Under the pieces are notes generated by a model. It was not told the DNA's origin. It made no database searches and worked only from the letters and a program-made list of their open reading frames with translations. This document shows, piece by piece, positions 23,991 through 32,147 of a stretch of 36,686 bases of DNA (position 1 is the first letter of the stretch; every line of letters begins with the position of its first letter). Both the position numbers and the translations under genes were made by a program. The stretch is from Candidatus Latescibacterota bacterium. Lineage in GTDB: Bacteria > Latescibacterota > UBA2968 > UBA8231. The stretch covers positions 1 through 36,686 of the forward strand of contig RKRN01000238.1 of the NCBI GenBank assembly GCA_007571365.1. The letters are read 5' to 3'.

Positions 23991-24593
23991 TCAGCGCAGG
24001 TGCGCGAAGTTGTCGAGAAGGCGCAAGCCGTGGACTTGGCTCTTTTCTGGATGAAATTGTACGCCAAAGACGCGCCCGCTCCCGGCGATTGAGGTATAGT
24101 CAATACCGTAGTCGGTCGTGGCGACGCAATCGTCTTTGTTTTCGTTTACCACGTAGTACGAATGGACAAAATAAAAAAAACTTCCCTCGGGTACGCCCTC
24201 TAAGAGGGGCACTGTGCGCTTGATGGCGATTTGGTTCCAGCCGATGTGCGGCACGCGCTCGCTCGGCGGAAAACGCACGCATTTGCCTGGCAGGATTCCG
24301 AGGCCGCGATGCCTTCCCATTTCTTCGCTTTCTCCAAACATGAGCTGTAGCCCCACGCAGATGCCCAAGAAGGGCTTGTTGGCCGCAAGCCCTTCGGCGA
24401 TGGCCGCGTCCCAACCGGCGGCCTGCAAGTTGTGCATCGCATCGCCGAAGGCTGCGTCGCCGGGCAATACGAGATGCGTGGCCGCCCTTAGACGCTCGGG
24501 GTCTTCGACGATTTCGGCTTCATAGCCGAGGAATTCGAAGGCTTTCTGCACGCTGCGCAGGTTGCCCATGCCGTAGTCGATGACTGCAATCAC
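23991..24593 (-). CDS. hisH: imidazole glycerol phosphate synthase glutaminase subunit
   Basis: This 200-residue class I glutamine amidotransferase supplies ammonia to HisF. The triad is Cys79 in GICVGLQ, His181 and Glu183 in HPEKSQ. The N-terminal IDYGMGNLRSV is the HisH signature. ATG 24593 overlaps the proC stop by four bases. It is followed directly by hisF, as expected for a heterodimer. Confidence 0.96.
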   Translation of the reverse strand: MIAVIDYGMGNLRSVQKAFEFLGYEAEIVEDPERLRAATHLVLPGDAAFGDAMHNLQAAGWDAAIAEGLAANKPFLGICVGLQLMFGESEEMGRHRGLGILPGKCVRFPPSERVPHIGWNQIAIKRTVPLLEGVPEGSFFYFVHSYYVVNENKDDCVATTDYGIDYTSIAGSGRVFGVQFHPEKSQVHGLRLLDNFAHLR

Positions 24594-25396
24594 GATTGCC
24601 CCAACTCAGCCGAGCGCTCGGCGGCGGCTAGCACGGCACTGATCAGCGCGTCGCGCAGGCCCTTTTCTTCTAGCTTGTGCAGCCCAGCGGCCGTAGTTCC
24701 GCCCGGCGAAGTAACTTGGTCTCGGAGTACGGCCGGATGCTCGCCGCTTTTGAGTACGAGGCGTGCGGCACCGAGCAGAGTTTGGGCGGCGAGTGTTAAG
24801 GCGGTTTCGCGCGGCAGACCGGCGCGTACGCCGCCATCGGTGAGCGCCTCAACGACCGTGTAAGCCCAAGCCGGGCCGCTACCGGAAAGCCCTGTAACTG
24901 CGTCCATGAGATTTTCGGCGACCTCGACTGTAGTGCCGACTAAGTCGAAGAGCGACCGCACTTGCGCCACCTGCTCTGCGCTGGCAGCGCGACCAGCGCA
25001 GAGCGCACAAGCTGCACCTTTTACCCGCACCAGCGTCTGCGGCATGACGCGCACCACGGGCATTTGCGCGGGCAGTAGCTCTTCGAGCCGGACGGTCGAT
25101 ACGCCGGCCATGAGCGAGACGACGATCTGCTGGGTGCTAAAATGCGTGGATAGTGCCTGCAATACGGGCGCGGCTACTTGTGGCTTGAGCACCAACATCA
25201 CCAAGTCCTGACCGCGGACGGCATCGGCTGAGTCAGTGCTGGTATGGATGCCCAACTCCGACAAGCCTGCAAGCGCTTCCGGCCTGATGTCGGCCGCGGT
25301 TATCTGCCCCGCAGGAAGCTGACCAACCAAACCTTCGATCAGCGCCCGACCCATGTTGCCGGTCCCCACGAAACCCAATTTGCTTTTTTCGATCAT
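24590..25396 (-). CDS. proC: pyrroline-5-carboxylate reductase
   Basis: This 268-residue enzyme reduces pyrroline-5-carboxylate to proline with NAD(P)H. The N-terminal Rossmann motif GTGNMG is at residues about 11-16. The C-terminal dimer domain contains LSGSGPAWAY and the substrate motif VTSPGGTTAAGL. I chose ATG 25396; TTG 25399 is the same frame. It is the first gene of a chain proC-hisH-hisF-proB with overlapping ends. Confidence 0.95.
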   Translation of the reverse strand: MIEKSKLGFVGTGNMGRALIEGLVGQLPAGQITAADIRPEALAGLSELGIHTSTDSADAVRGQDLVMLVLKPQVAAPVLQALSTHFSTQQIVVSLMAGVSTVRLEELLPAQMPVVRVMPQTLVRVKGAACALCAGRAASAEQVAQVRSLFDLVGTTVEVAENLMDAVTGLSGSGPAWAYTVVEALTDGGVRAGLPRETALTLAAQTLLGAARLVLKSGEHPAVLRDQVTSPGGTTAAGLHKLEEKGLRDALISAVLAAAERSAELGQS

Positions 25397-25436
25397 CAAT
25401 TTTTAGACCACAAAATACGACAAATCCAAGCCCAAA

Positions 25437-25468
25437 ATTAAAATGACCGTTTTCGCAAATTATGTCAA
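25437..25468 (-). promoter_or_regulatory. candidate promoter of the proC-hisH-hisF-proB unit
   Basis: On the minus strand a perfect -35 TTGACA (25468-25463) is followed by A+T-rich CATTTTAAT. The best -10 fits are CATTTT at 17 bases or TTTAAT at 20 bases, neither ideal. It is divergent from the SWIB promoter. Confidence 0.4.
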
Positions 25469-25516
25469 ACTCCCCTAGTGAGAGGGTTTTCCCCTATGAA
25501 AAAGCTACATTTTTGC

Positions 25517-25544
25517 TTGACTTATACTACCCTCGTACTATATT
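25517..25544 (+). promoter_or_regulatory. promoter of the SWIB-domain gene
   Basis: TTGACT (25517-25522), a 16-base spacer and TATATT (25539-25544) precede the SWIB ATG by 52 bases. The gene also has a good ribosome binding site, AAAGGATG. Confidence 0.5.
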
Positions 25545-25596
25545 GTCGTACTCTCATTTTCGTAGGTTTACCCCTATAGCTAAAGGATGACTTTTC

Positions 25597-25887
25597 ATGG
25601 CTAAGAAGAAATCTGTTGCCAAGACGACGACGAAGCGCAAGCCCAATCCCGCTTTTATGAGGCCCTTGCAGCCCGACGCCGCCCTTGCAGCCATCGTCGG
25701 CAACAAGCCATTGCCGCGTACTCAGATCACCAAGAAAGTCTGGGCGTACATCAAAAAGAACGGTCTGCAAGATGAGCAAAACAAACGCATGATCAACGCC
25801 GACGATAAGCTCAAAGCCGTCTTCGGCGGCACCGAGCAAGTGAGCATGTTTGAGCTGACCAAACGAATTAATGAGCACGTGGAATAG
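25597..25887 (+). CDS. SWIB/MDM2-domain protein
   Basis: This is a 96-residue basic protein. Residues 1-18 are Lys/Arg/Thr-rich (KKKSVAKTTTKRK), resembling a histone H1-like tail. Residues about 20-94 match a SWIB domain: FMRPLQPDAALAAIVG, PLPRTQITKKVWAYIKKNGLQ, then NKRMINADDKLKAVFGG and MFELTKRINEHV. SWIB domains are typical of eukaryotic chromatin remodelling, but stand-alone bacterial versions exist, for example in chlamydiae and various environmental phyla, and a role as a nucleoid or DNA-topology protein is suggested. It has its own promoter and terminator. A DNA-binding function is inference. Confidence 0.92.
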   Translation: MAKKKSVAKTTTKRKPNPAFMRPLQPDAALAAIVGNKPLPRTQITKKVWAYIKKNGLQDEQNKRMINADDKLKAVFGGTEQVSMFELTKRINEHVE

Positions 25888-25924
25888 TTGCTCCTGAGCA
25901 AGACGTCACAATCCAGTGCCATTG

Positions 25925-25957
25925 GAGAGGGAGTCCCAGCGGGAGTCCCTCTCTTTG
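25925..25957 (+). terminator. terminator after the SWIB gene
   Basis: A 13-bp stem with one G-G mismatch pairs 25925-25937 with 25941-25953 around a 3-base loop, followed by TTTG. It starts 37 bases after the SWIB stop and only 19 bases before the next gene's ATG. Confidence 0.7.
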
Positions 25958-25976
25958 TTACATTCCCCTCGCGTCT

Positions 25977-27026
25977 ATGACCCCTGAACTCGAGCTGATC
26001 CTAGCTGTCAGCGTTGTTCTCGTCGTATCCTGCGTTTGTTCGCTTTTGGAAGCTGCGCTCTACTCGCTACCCGCCAGTCAGATCGAAATGCTGGCCAACC
26101 AAGGGCGTACTTCGGGCAAAATCCTCAAGAAACTGCACGCGGATATCCAGCGTCCCATCTCGGCGATCCTCACGCTGAATACCTTGGCCAATACTGGTGG
26201 TGCCGCCGTTGCCGGTGCTGCCTTTGTCGGAGTATTTGAGCAAACGCCGGAGACATACTTCACTATCGCTATTTCGCTGGCAGTACTCATCTTTTCGGAG
26301 ATCATCCCCAAGACGGTGGGCGTGGTACATGCCCGGTCTTTGGCCCGCTTGATCGCCCGCCCAATCCAATGGCTGGTATGGCTGTTTGCGCCCTTTATTT
26401 GGCTCAACAAGTTCATCGTTCGGCTCATCACCGCTAGGGCTCCCGACGTGCCGGAAGTAGTGCCGGAAGAGATTGAGATTATTGCGCGGATGAGCCGCCG
26501 ATCCGGTGCTATTTCTCACGACCAAGAGCGCGTCATCCAAAATATCCTCACGCTCGACCAATTGCGGGCGCGTGATATAATGACCCCGCGCACCGTCGTT
26601 CACTGTCTCGACCGCGACTTGACCTTGGCCAAGGCCCGCGAGCAGTCAGGCAGCTGGGACCACAGCCGGGTGCCCCTCTATCAGGGCGAGCGGGAAAACA
26701 TCGTTGGCTTGGTGCTGCGGCGCGATGCGTTTAGTGCCTTGGCCGATGGCCGCGACCAAGCTAAGCTCTTTGAGGTTGGCCGCTCCATCCATGCGGTGCC
26801 TGAATCGGCGCGAGCCAGTCGCCTACTCGAAGAATTCATCCAGCGGCGCGAGCACCTTTTCGCGGTCGTCGATGAATACGGTGGCTTTGCCGGCATTGTC
26901 ACCTTAGAGGACGTGATTGAAGAAATCGTCGGTCAGGAAATCGTCGGTGAATTCGATCCGGCCGTCGATATGCAAGAGCGCGCCCGGCAGGAGCGCCAAG
27001 ACCTAACCGACTCGGCCCCGGAATGA
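25977..27026 (+). CDS. DUF21/CBS-domain membrane protein (CNNM/hemolysin C family)
   Basis: This 349-residue inner-membrane protein has a CNNM-type transmembrane domain: helices at about 5-28, 60-87, 94-115 and 128-152, with SEIIPKTVG as the family signature. A pair of cytosolic CBS domains follows (about 200-255, starting DIMTPRTVV, and 265-325, with VVDEYGGFAGIVTLEDVIEEIVG). The family includes Mg2+ exporters such as CorC/MpfA. The C-terminal CorC_HlyC transporter-associated domain of longer members is absent. No clear Shine-Dalgarno precedes ATG 25977. Divalent cation efflux is the likely role, by family. Confidence 0.9.
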   Translation: MTPELELILAVSVVLVVSCVCSLLEAALYSLPASQIEMLANQGRTSGKILKKLHADIQRPISAILTLNTLANTGGAAVAGAAFVGVFEQTPETYFTIAISLAVLIFSEIIPKTVGVVHARSLARLIARPIQWLVWLFAPFIWLNKFIVRLITARAPDVPEVVPEEIEIIARMSRRSGAISHDQERVIQNILTLDQLRARDIMTPRTVVHCLDRDLTLAKAREQSGSWDHSRVPLYQGERENIVGLVLRRDAFSALADGRDQAKLFEVGRSIHAVPESARASRLLEEFIQRREHLFAVVDEYGGFAGIVTLEDVIEEIVGQEIVGEFDPAVDMQERARQERQDLTDSAPE

Positions 27027-27104
27027 GCCGCCTGTTCACCGCATCTTTTTTGGCCTAAGTTTTTCCCGGCTGTTAAACCCGTTCAAAAGGAGTATCTACG
27101 AAAG

Positions 27105-28187
27105 ATGAAAGCGCTCGTCGCGCTCGCGGACGGCACTGTCTTTGAGGGCCGGGCCCTTGGTCGCGGGGGTGAGTGCCGCGGCGAAATGGTCTTCAATACC
27201 AGCATGACCGGCTATCAGGAAATTCTCACGGACCCCTCCTACGCCGGCCAGATCGTCACCATGACGTACCCACTCATAGGCAACTACGGGGTCACCCCCG
27301 AAGACGACGAATCGGTGCATCCCCAAGTTCGCGGTTTCCTGATGAAGGAGTGCTGCCGCCGGCCGAGTAGCTGGCGCGCGCACCAGAGCTTGCCCGAGTA
27401 TCTCGAAGAGCACGGCGTTTTAGGCGTTGAGGGCATCGACACCCGCGAGTTGACTCGCAGAGTGCGCATTGAGGGCGTGATGGACGCCGCCATTTCCACC
27501 ACCGATCTCGACCCGGACAGCTTAGTCGAAAAAGCGCGCGCTTGGCCGGGGCTGGTCGGTGTGGACATGGTCGCCGCCGTTAGCTGCGCTGCGCCCTATG
27601 TCGCAAGCCCCGCAGTACCGCGCTTCCACGTCGTCGCCTTGGACTACGGCATCAAGCGCAATATCGTCCGCTGTTTGGTCGCCGCAGGATGCAAGGTGAC
27701 GGTCGTGCCGGCCAAAACCACGGCCGCCGAGGTCTTGGCCTTGGCGCCGGACGGCGTTTTTCTGTCCAACGGCCCCGGCGATCCCCGGCCCCTTGACTAC
27801 GCGATCGCGACCTGTAAGGGCCTGATCGGCAAGAAGCCAATGTTTGGCATCTGCTTGGGCCACGAGATTCTCGGCTTGGCCTTTGGCGCGGAAATTTACC
27901 GCCTCAAGTTCGGGCACCGCGGGGCCAACCAGCCGATCAAGGAACGCTCCAGCGACCGGATCCTAATCACTTCTGAAAACCACGGCTGGGGCATTGCGGC
28001 CGACTCGCTGCCCGATTGCCTCGAAATCACTCGCCTCAACCTCAACGACCATTGCATCGAGGGCTTGCACCACAAGGAACTACCCATTTTTTCTATTCAG
28101 TGCCACCCGGAGGCTTCGCCAGGGCCGCACGACAGCTTCCACCTGTTTAGCTACTTCGCCGAATTGATGGAAACACACGCCCCCTAG
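27105..28187 (+). CDS. carA: carbamoyl-phosphate synthase small subunit
   Basis: This 360-residue glutaminase subunit passes ammonia to CarB for carbamoyl phosphate, feeding arginine and pyrimidines. The N-terminal swivelling domain (residues 1-150) carries EMVFNTSMTGYQEILTDPSY. The class I glutaminase domain has Cys250 in GICLGHE and His334/Glu336 in CHPEASPGPHD. ATG 27105 follows AAAGGAG. No carB lies nearby; an Ldh_2-family gene follows after 30 bases. Confidence 0.97.
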   Translation: MKALVALADGTVFEGRALGRGGECRGEMVFNTSMTGYQEILTDPSYAGQIVTMTYPLIGNYGVTPEDDESVHPQVRGFLMKECCRRPSSWRAHQSLPEYLEEHGVLGVEGIDTRELTRRVRIEGVMDAAISTTDLDPDSLVEKARAWPGLVGVDMVAAVSCAAPYVASPAVPRFHVVALDYGIKRNIVRCLVAAGCKVTVVPAKTTAAEVLALAPDGVFLSNGPGDPRPLDYAIATCKGLIGKKPMFGICLGHEILGLAFGAEIYRLKFGHRGANQPIKERSSDRILITSENHGWGIAADSLPDCLEITRLNLNDHCIEGLHHKELPIFSIQCHPEASPGPHDSFHLFSYFAELMETHAP

Positions 28188-28217
28188 AGCGCACCTATCC
28201 AAAGGACTCCTCACCTC

Positions 28218-29264
28218 ATGCCCATAGTCCAACACGACGTCCTCAACGATCTCTGCTATCGCATTTTTGCCGCTACTGGCATCCCCGCAGACGACGCCCG
28301 CATCGTCGCCGACCACGTCGTCGAAAGCCACCTGCACGGCCACGACTCCCACGGCACTTGGCTGGTCCCCAACTACGTCCGCGGGATGCAAGACAACTAC
28401 GTCCGCTGGGAAGAGACCCAAGTCGTGCGCGACACTCCCGTGCTCCGGGTCGTCAACGGCAAAGGAGCCAACGGCATCGTCGCCGTCAATCGCGCGCTCG
28501 ACATTGCCGTTGACAAAGCCCAAAACGCCACCTTCGGCTTTGTCGGCCTCAACCACATCACCCACATCTGCCGCCTCGGCGACTATCCGCCCCGGATCGC
28601 CGCGAGGGGCATGATCGGCATGGTTTGGCTCAATGGCGGAGGCCTATTCCTCGCGCCTTTCGGCTCGGCCGATCGTCGCCTGCGTCCTGAGCCGATCGCC
28701 TTTTCTGCGCCGCGCCAGCATGGGCCGCCCTTTATGCTCGATATGACCATGACCGTCGTGGCCGGTGGCAAAATCGTCCAGAAGAACATTCGCCAAGAGC
28801 CGATGCCCGAGGGTTGGGTTATAGATCGGGAAGGCCAGCCCGTCACCGACGCTCAGCGCTATTTAGACGACGCCGCGGGCACCGGCGTGTTGCCGTTGGG
28901 CGGCCTCCAGTTTGGACACAAGGGCAGCGGCTTGGCGATGATGGTGGAAATGTTGGTGGGACCACTCTCGCACGCTGGTTGCACCAAAGAAGGCGGCAGC
29001 GGCGGCAACGGGATCATGGTCTTGGCGATCAATATCGAGGATTTTATCGCTTTGGATGCGTACGAGCGCGAAGTCGAAGCGATGGCCCAGTGGGTGTGCT
29101 CGGCTCGCCCCTTGCCCGGGTTTGAAAAAGTCTATGCGCCCGGCGAAATCGAACAGCAGACTAGAGCGCGGCTGCTCGTCGAAGGCATTGATTTGCCCCA
29201 ACCCACTTGGGATGAAATTGGCAAGGTGGCGGCGGAACTGGGCGTGGAGATGCCCGCCCGGTGA
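28218..29264 (+). CDS. Ldh_2 family malate/L-lactate-type dehydrogenase
   Basis: This 348-residue NAD(P)-dependent oxidoreductase belongs to the malate/L-sulfolactate/ureidoglycolate dehydrogenase family, which has its own fold unlike classical MDH. Signature parts are SHLHGHDSHGTWLVPNYV near the N-terminus (His in HGHDSHG is catalytic in relatives), NGGG around 135, MLDMTMTVVAGGK near 175 and FGHKGSGLAMMVEML near 235. ATG 28218 follows AAAGGACTCC. The substrate cannot be told. It is convergent with aroC, with a 17-base gap. Confidence 0.9.
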   Translation: MPIVQHDVLNDLCYRIFAATGIPADDARIVADHVVESHLHGHDSHGTWLVPNYVRGMQDNYVRWEETQVVRDTPVLRVVNGKGANGIVAVNRALDIAVDKAQNATFGFVGLNHITHICRLGDYPPRIAARGMIGMVWLNGGGLFLAPFGSADRRLRPEPIAFSAPRQHGPPFMLDMTMTVVAGGKIVQKNIRQEPMPEGWVIDREGQPVTDAQRYLDDAAGTGVLPLGGLQFGHKGSGLAMMVEMLVGPLSHAGCTKEGGSGGNGIMVLAINIEDFIALDAYEREVEAMAQWVCSARPLPGFEKVYAPGEIEQQTRARLLVEGIDLPQPTWDEIGKVAAELGVEMPAR

Positions 29265-29281
29265 GCGTTAGCTGCCAGCAA

Positions 29282-30529
29282 TCAGAACAGTTTGAAATTG
29301 CTCACATCCATGCTGTGCGCTTGGTGCATGAGCACGGCGTTCATCAGCTCGATGGCCAGCCGCGACTCTAAGGTCGCGCCGGCGCGCACACCCACGCAGG
29401 GATCGTGGCGGCCCTTGGCGAGTTGGAACTCGATTTCTTCGAGGTCCTTGCGCACGGAATTTTGGGGCCGGGCGATGGTAGCCGTGGGTTTGAAGCTCAA
29501 GCGGCAGACGAGCGGCATGCCCGTGGTCACGCCGCCGAGCAGGCCGCCGTGGCTGTTGCGCTGGTAGCCGTCTTTGCGGATCGGATCGTTGTTTTGGCTA
29601 CCGCGTCGCGCCGCGACAAAATGCCCAGCACCAATTTCGCAGGCTTGCACGGCGTGTAGGCCGCCGAGGCTGCCCATCAGGCGCAACTTCAGGCTCTGAT
29701 ACAGGGGCTCGCCGACGAGGGGCGGCACGTTGACGGCTACTACTTCGAGGGCCGCGCCGACCGAGTCTCGCGCTTTGCGGGTTTTGGCAATCAGCTCGGC
29801 TGCTTGGCGTGCGAAATCCGCATCCACCGTGCGGAGCGCCCCGCGTTCCAACTCGCTTTCGAGGGCCGCACACGTCGCCGGCGACAGGCGCTGCCCGTTG
29901 GATTCGACTAGTTCGGCGACTCGTGCCGCCAGAGAAAGGCCCGTCTCCAGCGGTCCCACTTGGCTGATCGAAGAGAAAATGGCCGTGCCAAAGTGCTCGG
30001 CTAGATAGAGGCGGGCAATAGTGCCGCCGATGACGTCGGAGATGGTCGAGCGGTAGCTGGAGCGCCCGCCGCCGCGCACATCGACAAAGCCCCGCGATTT
30101 GTAGTGCTTGACTAAATCGGTATGCCCGGGTCGGGCGTGGCCTTGCGGCCCGGCGAACTGCTTGTAGTCGCTTGAGCGCTTGGCGGCTGAGAGCACGGTC
30201 GCGGCGATTGGCTCGCCCGTCGTGAAGCCGGCTGCATAGGTCCGCACTGGCGTCTCGCCCTCGCCTAGGTGCAAGTGCAGGGCCGGGCCGGATAGAAGCT
30301 GGTCGTGATCTTCCGAATAGAGGCCCGACAGCAGGGCGACTTGGTCGTCTTCCCGCCGGGGGGTGCCTAGTTTGTTGCTACCGGGGCGGCGGCGGTCGAG
30401 GTAGTGCTGAATTTGGGTGCGCTCCACCCATAGACCGGGGGGACAACCAAAGACCATGGTGACAATCGCCGGCCCGTGCGATTCGCCTGCTCCGGCAACG
30501 CCAAAAAGTGGCCCGCCGAGTACTTCCAT
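29282..30529 (-). CDS. aroC: chorismate synthase (divergent, long form)
   Basis: This enzyme converts EPSP to chorismate with reduced FMN, the last step of the shikimate pathway. It has 415 residues, longer than the usual 350-390. Recognisable blocks are GESHGPAI near the N-terminus, HARPGHTDLV, RGGGRSSYRST, NSHGGLLGGVTTGMP, FKPTATIARPQ and GRHDPCVGVRA. Several positions differ from the common forms (SSYRST where SSARET is usual). ATG 30529 follows AAAGGAG. It is divergent from the PPK2 gene. Identity is clear from the block order, though the sequence is divergent. Confidence 0.9.
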   Translation of the reverse strand: MEVLGGPLFGVAGAGESHGPAIVTMVFGCPPGLWVERTQIQHYLDRRRPGSNKLGTPRREDDQVALLSGLYSEDHDQLLSGPALHLHLGEGETPVRTYAAGFTTGEPIAATVLSAAKRSSDYKQFAGPQGHARPGHTDLVKHYKSRGFVDVRGGGRSSYRSTISDVIGGTIARLYLAEHFGTAIFSSISQVGPLETGLSLAARVAELVESNGQRLSPATCAALESELERGALRTVDADFARQAAELIAKTRKARDSVGAALEVVAVNVPPLVGEPLYQSLKLRLMGSLGGLHAVQACEIGAGHFVAARRGSQNNDPIRKDGYQRNSHGGLLGGVTTGMPLVCRLSFKPTATIARPQNSVRKDLEEIEFQLAKGRHDPCVGVRAGATLESRLAIELMNAVLMHQAHSMDVSNFKLF

Positions 30530-30603
30530 GCCAAAGGCTCCTTTGCCAAAGGGGGCAAAAATCTACGGCTTGGCTCGGTAGGCGGCAATTGGTGCGCTGC
30601 TGG

Positions 30604-30633
30604 TTGCGGGTTCGCCACAAGAGGCCTTATTAT
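30604..30633 (+). promoter_or_regulatory. candidate promoter of the PPK2 gene
   Basis: TTGCGG (30604-30609), an 18-base spacer and TATTAT (30628-30633) precede ATG 30660. The -10 and spacing equal those of the tmRNA and tRNA-Leu promoters. Confidence 0.45.
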
Positions 30634-30659
30634 TTTTGAGCAACGCAAAGAGGCGATCG

Positions 30660-32120
30660 ATGGCAACCAAGGAGTTGAAACGCGGCGTTCCGAATGGCCG
30701 CTACAAGAAGCTCGAAGCCGAGCTATGCACGGAACTGATCGCGGCTCAAGAGCGGTTGCAGAAAGCTCGGTTTCCCACGCTCATAGTCTTGGGTGGCAGT
30801 GCTGATACGAGCGCGGCAAGCAACGCGCTCAGGCGGTGGATGGACTCGCATAGTGTCGCGGTTTGCGCCTTTGAGCCATTGTCCGTAGAAGAGCGCGAGC
30901 ACCCGGAGTACTGGCGCTATTGGCTTTCCCTGCCGCCAAAGGGAACAATCGGCATCTACTTGAACGGCTGGTACGACCGCCCGTTGCGCGACTTGGCTCA
31001 TGGGCGCAGCGATGCAGCGGCTTTTGAGCGCGCCGCTGACCGCATCGCGGCCTTTGAAAACGCGCTCGTCGTCGATGGTGCGCTGCTGATCAAGTTGTGG
31101 ATTCACTTGGACAAAGAGGCGCGGCAGCAACGCATTGCGGCCTTGGAGCAAAACCCGCTGACCCGCTGGCGGGTGACCGCCAGCGCAAGAGAGGGCTTGC
31201 AGTACTACGACGAGTTCAAACGCGCCGCCGACTGCTTGCTGCACAAGACCCATATCAGCGGTGCTCATTGGCAGGTCGTCGAAGGCCGCGACCGCCACTA
31301 CCCGTTAGTGGTGGGCCGCGCCGTGCGCGACGCCATCGGCCAGCACCTAGCCGCCAAAAAGAACCGCCCCAAGCCCGTTAGCACCGGTTGGTCGCCCGCC
31401 CCCAACGTGCTGACCGAGTTGGACATGGAAAAACGGGTAGCCAAAAAGGAGTATCAAGTCCTGCTCGAGCGATACCAAGGCCGGCTCTATCGCTTGACTC
31501 AGCAGGCGCGCCGCAAAGGCGTCTCGAGCGTCTTGGTTTTTGAAGGGGCCGATGCCGCGGGCAAGGGCGGGATCATCCAGCGCCTGACCGCCGCCCTCGA
31601 CCCCTGTATCTATCAGATCATCCAAGTCGCCGCCCCCACCGCAGAGGAACGCGCCCAACACTACCTCTGGCGCTTTTGGCGTCCCCTGCCGCCCGCCGGT
31701 CGAATGGTGATTTTCGACCGCAGTTGGTATGGCCGGGTGCTAGTCGAGCGCGTCGAGGGCTTTGCCGACAAAGCAGCTTGGCAGCGGGCGTACGGCGAAA
31801 TCAACGATTTTGAGCAGCAGCTAACAGACCACGGCATGGTGGTGGCCAAATACTGGATTCACATCGACAAGGACGAGCAACTGCGGCGTTTCAAGGCGCG
31901 GCAGGCGACCCCGCACAAGCGCTGGAAGATCACCGACGAAGACTGGCGCAATCGAGAAAAATGGGATGACTACGAGGCCGCGGTCGACGACATGGTAGAT
32001 CGCACCCACGCGATTGCTGCGCCGTGGACCTTGGTGGAGGGCAACGACAAACGCTTCGCCCGCCTCAAGGTCATCAAGGCGTTTTGCCAGCAGCTAGAGC
32101 AGGCGCTGGCTAGCGGATGA
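30660..32120 (+). CDS. two-domain PPK2 polyphosphate phosphotransferase (polyphosphate:AMP phosphotransferase type)
   Basis: This 486-residue protein has two tandem PPK2 domains, the layout of polyphosphate:AMP phosphotransferase, which makes ADP from AMP and polyphosphate. The second domain (about 255-486) has a full Walker A, GADAAGKGG at 296-304, FDRSWYGR as the Walker B/lid region, and WKITDEDWRNREKWDDY. The first (about 15-235) has a degenerate loop (GGSADTSAAS at 45-54) and is probably a structural half, as known for this class. ATG 30660 follows GAGG; a TTG at 30636 is less likely. Confidence 0.92.
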   Translation: MATKELKRGVPNGRYKKLEAELCTELIAAQERLQKARFPTLIVLGGSADTSAASNALRRWMDSHSVAVCAFEPLSVEEREHPEYWRYWLSLPPKGTIGIYLNGWYDRPLRDLAHGRSDAAAFERAADRIAAFENALVVDGALLIKLWIHLDKEARQQRIAALEQNPLTRWRVTASAREGLQYYDEFKRAADCLLHKTHISGAHWQVVEGRDRHYPLVVGRAVRDAIGQHLAAKKNRPKPVSTGWSPAPNVLTELDMEKRVAKKEYQVLLERYQGRLYRLTQQARRKGVSSVLVFEGADAAGKGGIIQRLTAALDPCIYQIIQVAAPTAEERAQHYLWRFWRPLPPAGRMVIFDRSWYGRVLVERVEGFADKAAWQRAYGEINDFEQQLTDHGMVVAKYWIHIDKDEQLRRFKARQATPHKRWKITDEDWRNREKWDDYEAAVDDMVDRTHAIAAPWTLVEGNDKRFARLKVIKAFCQQLEQALASG

Positions 32121-32147
32121 GCAGTACAGACATTTCCGCTCGGGTGC

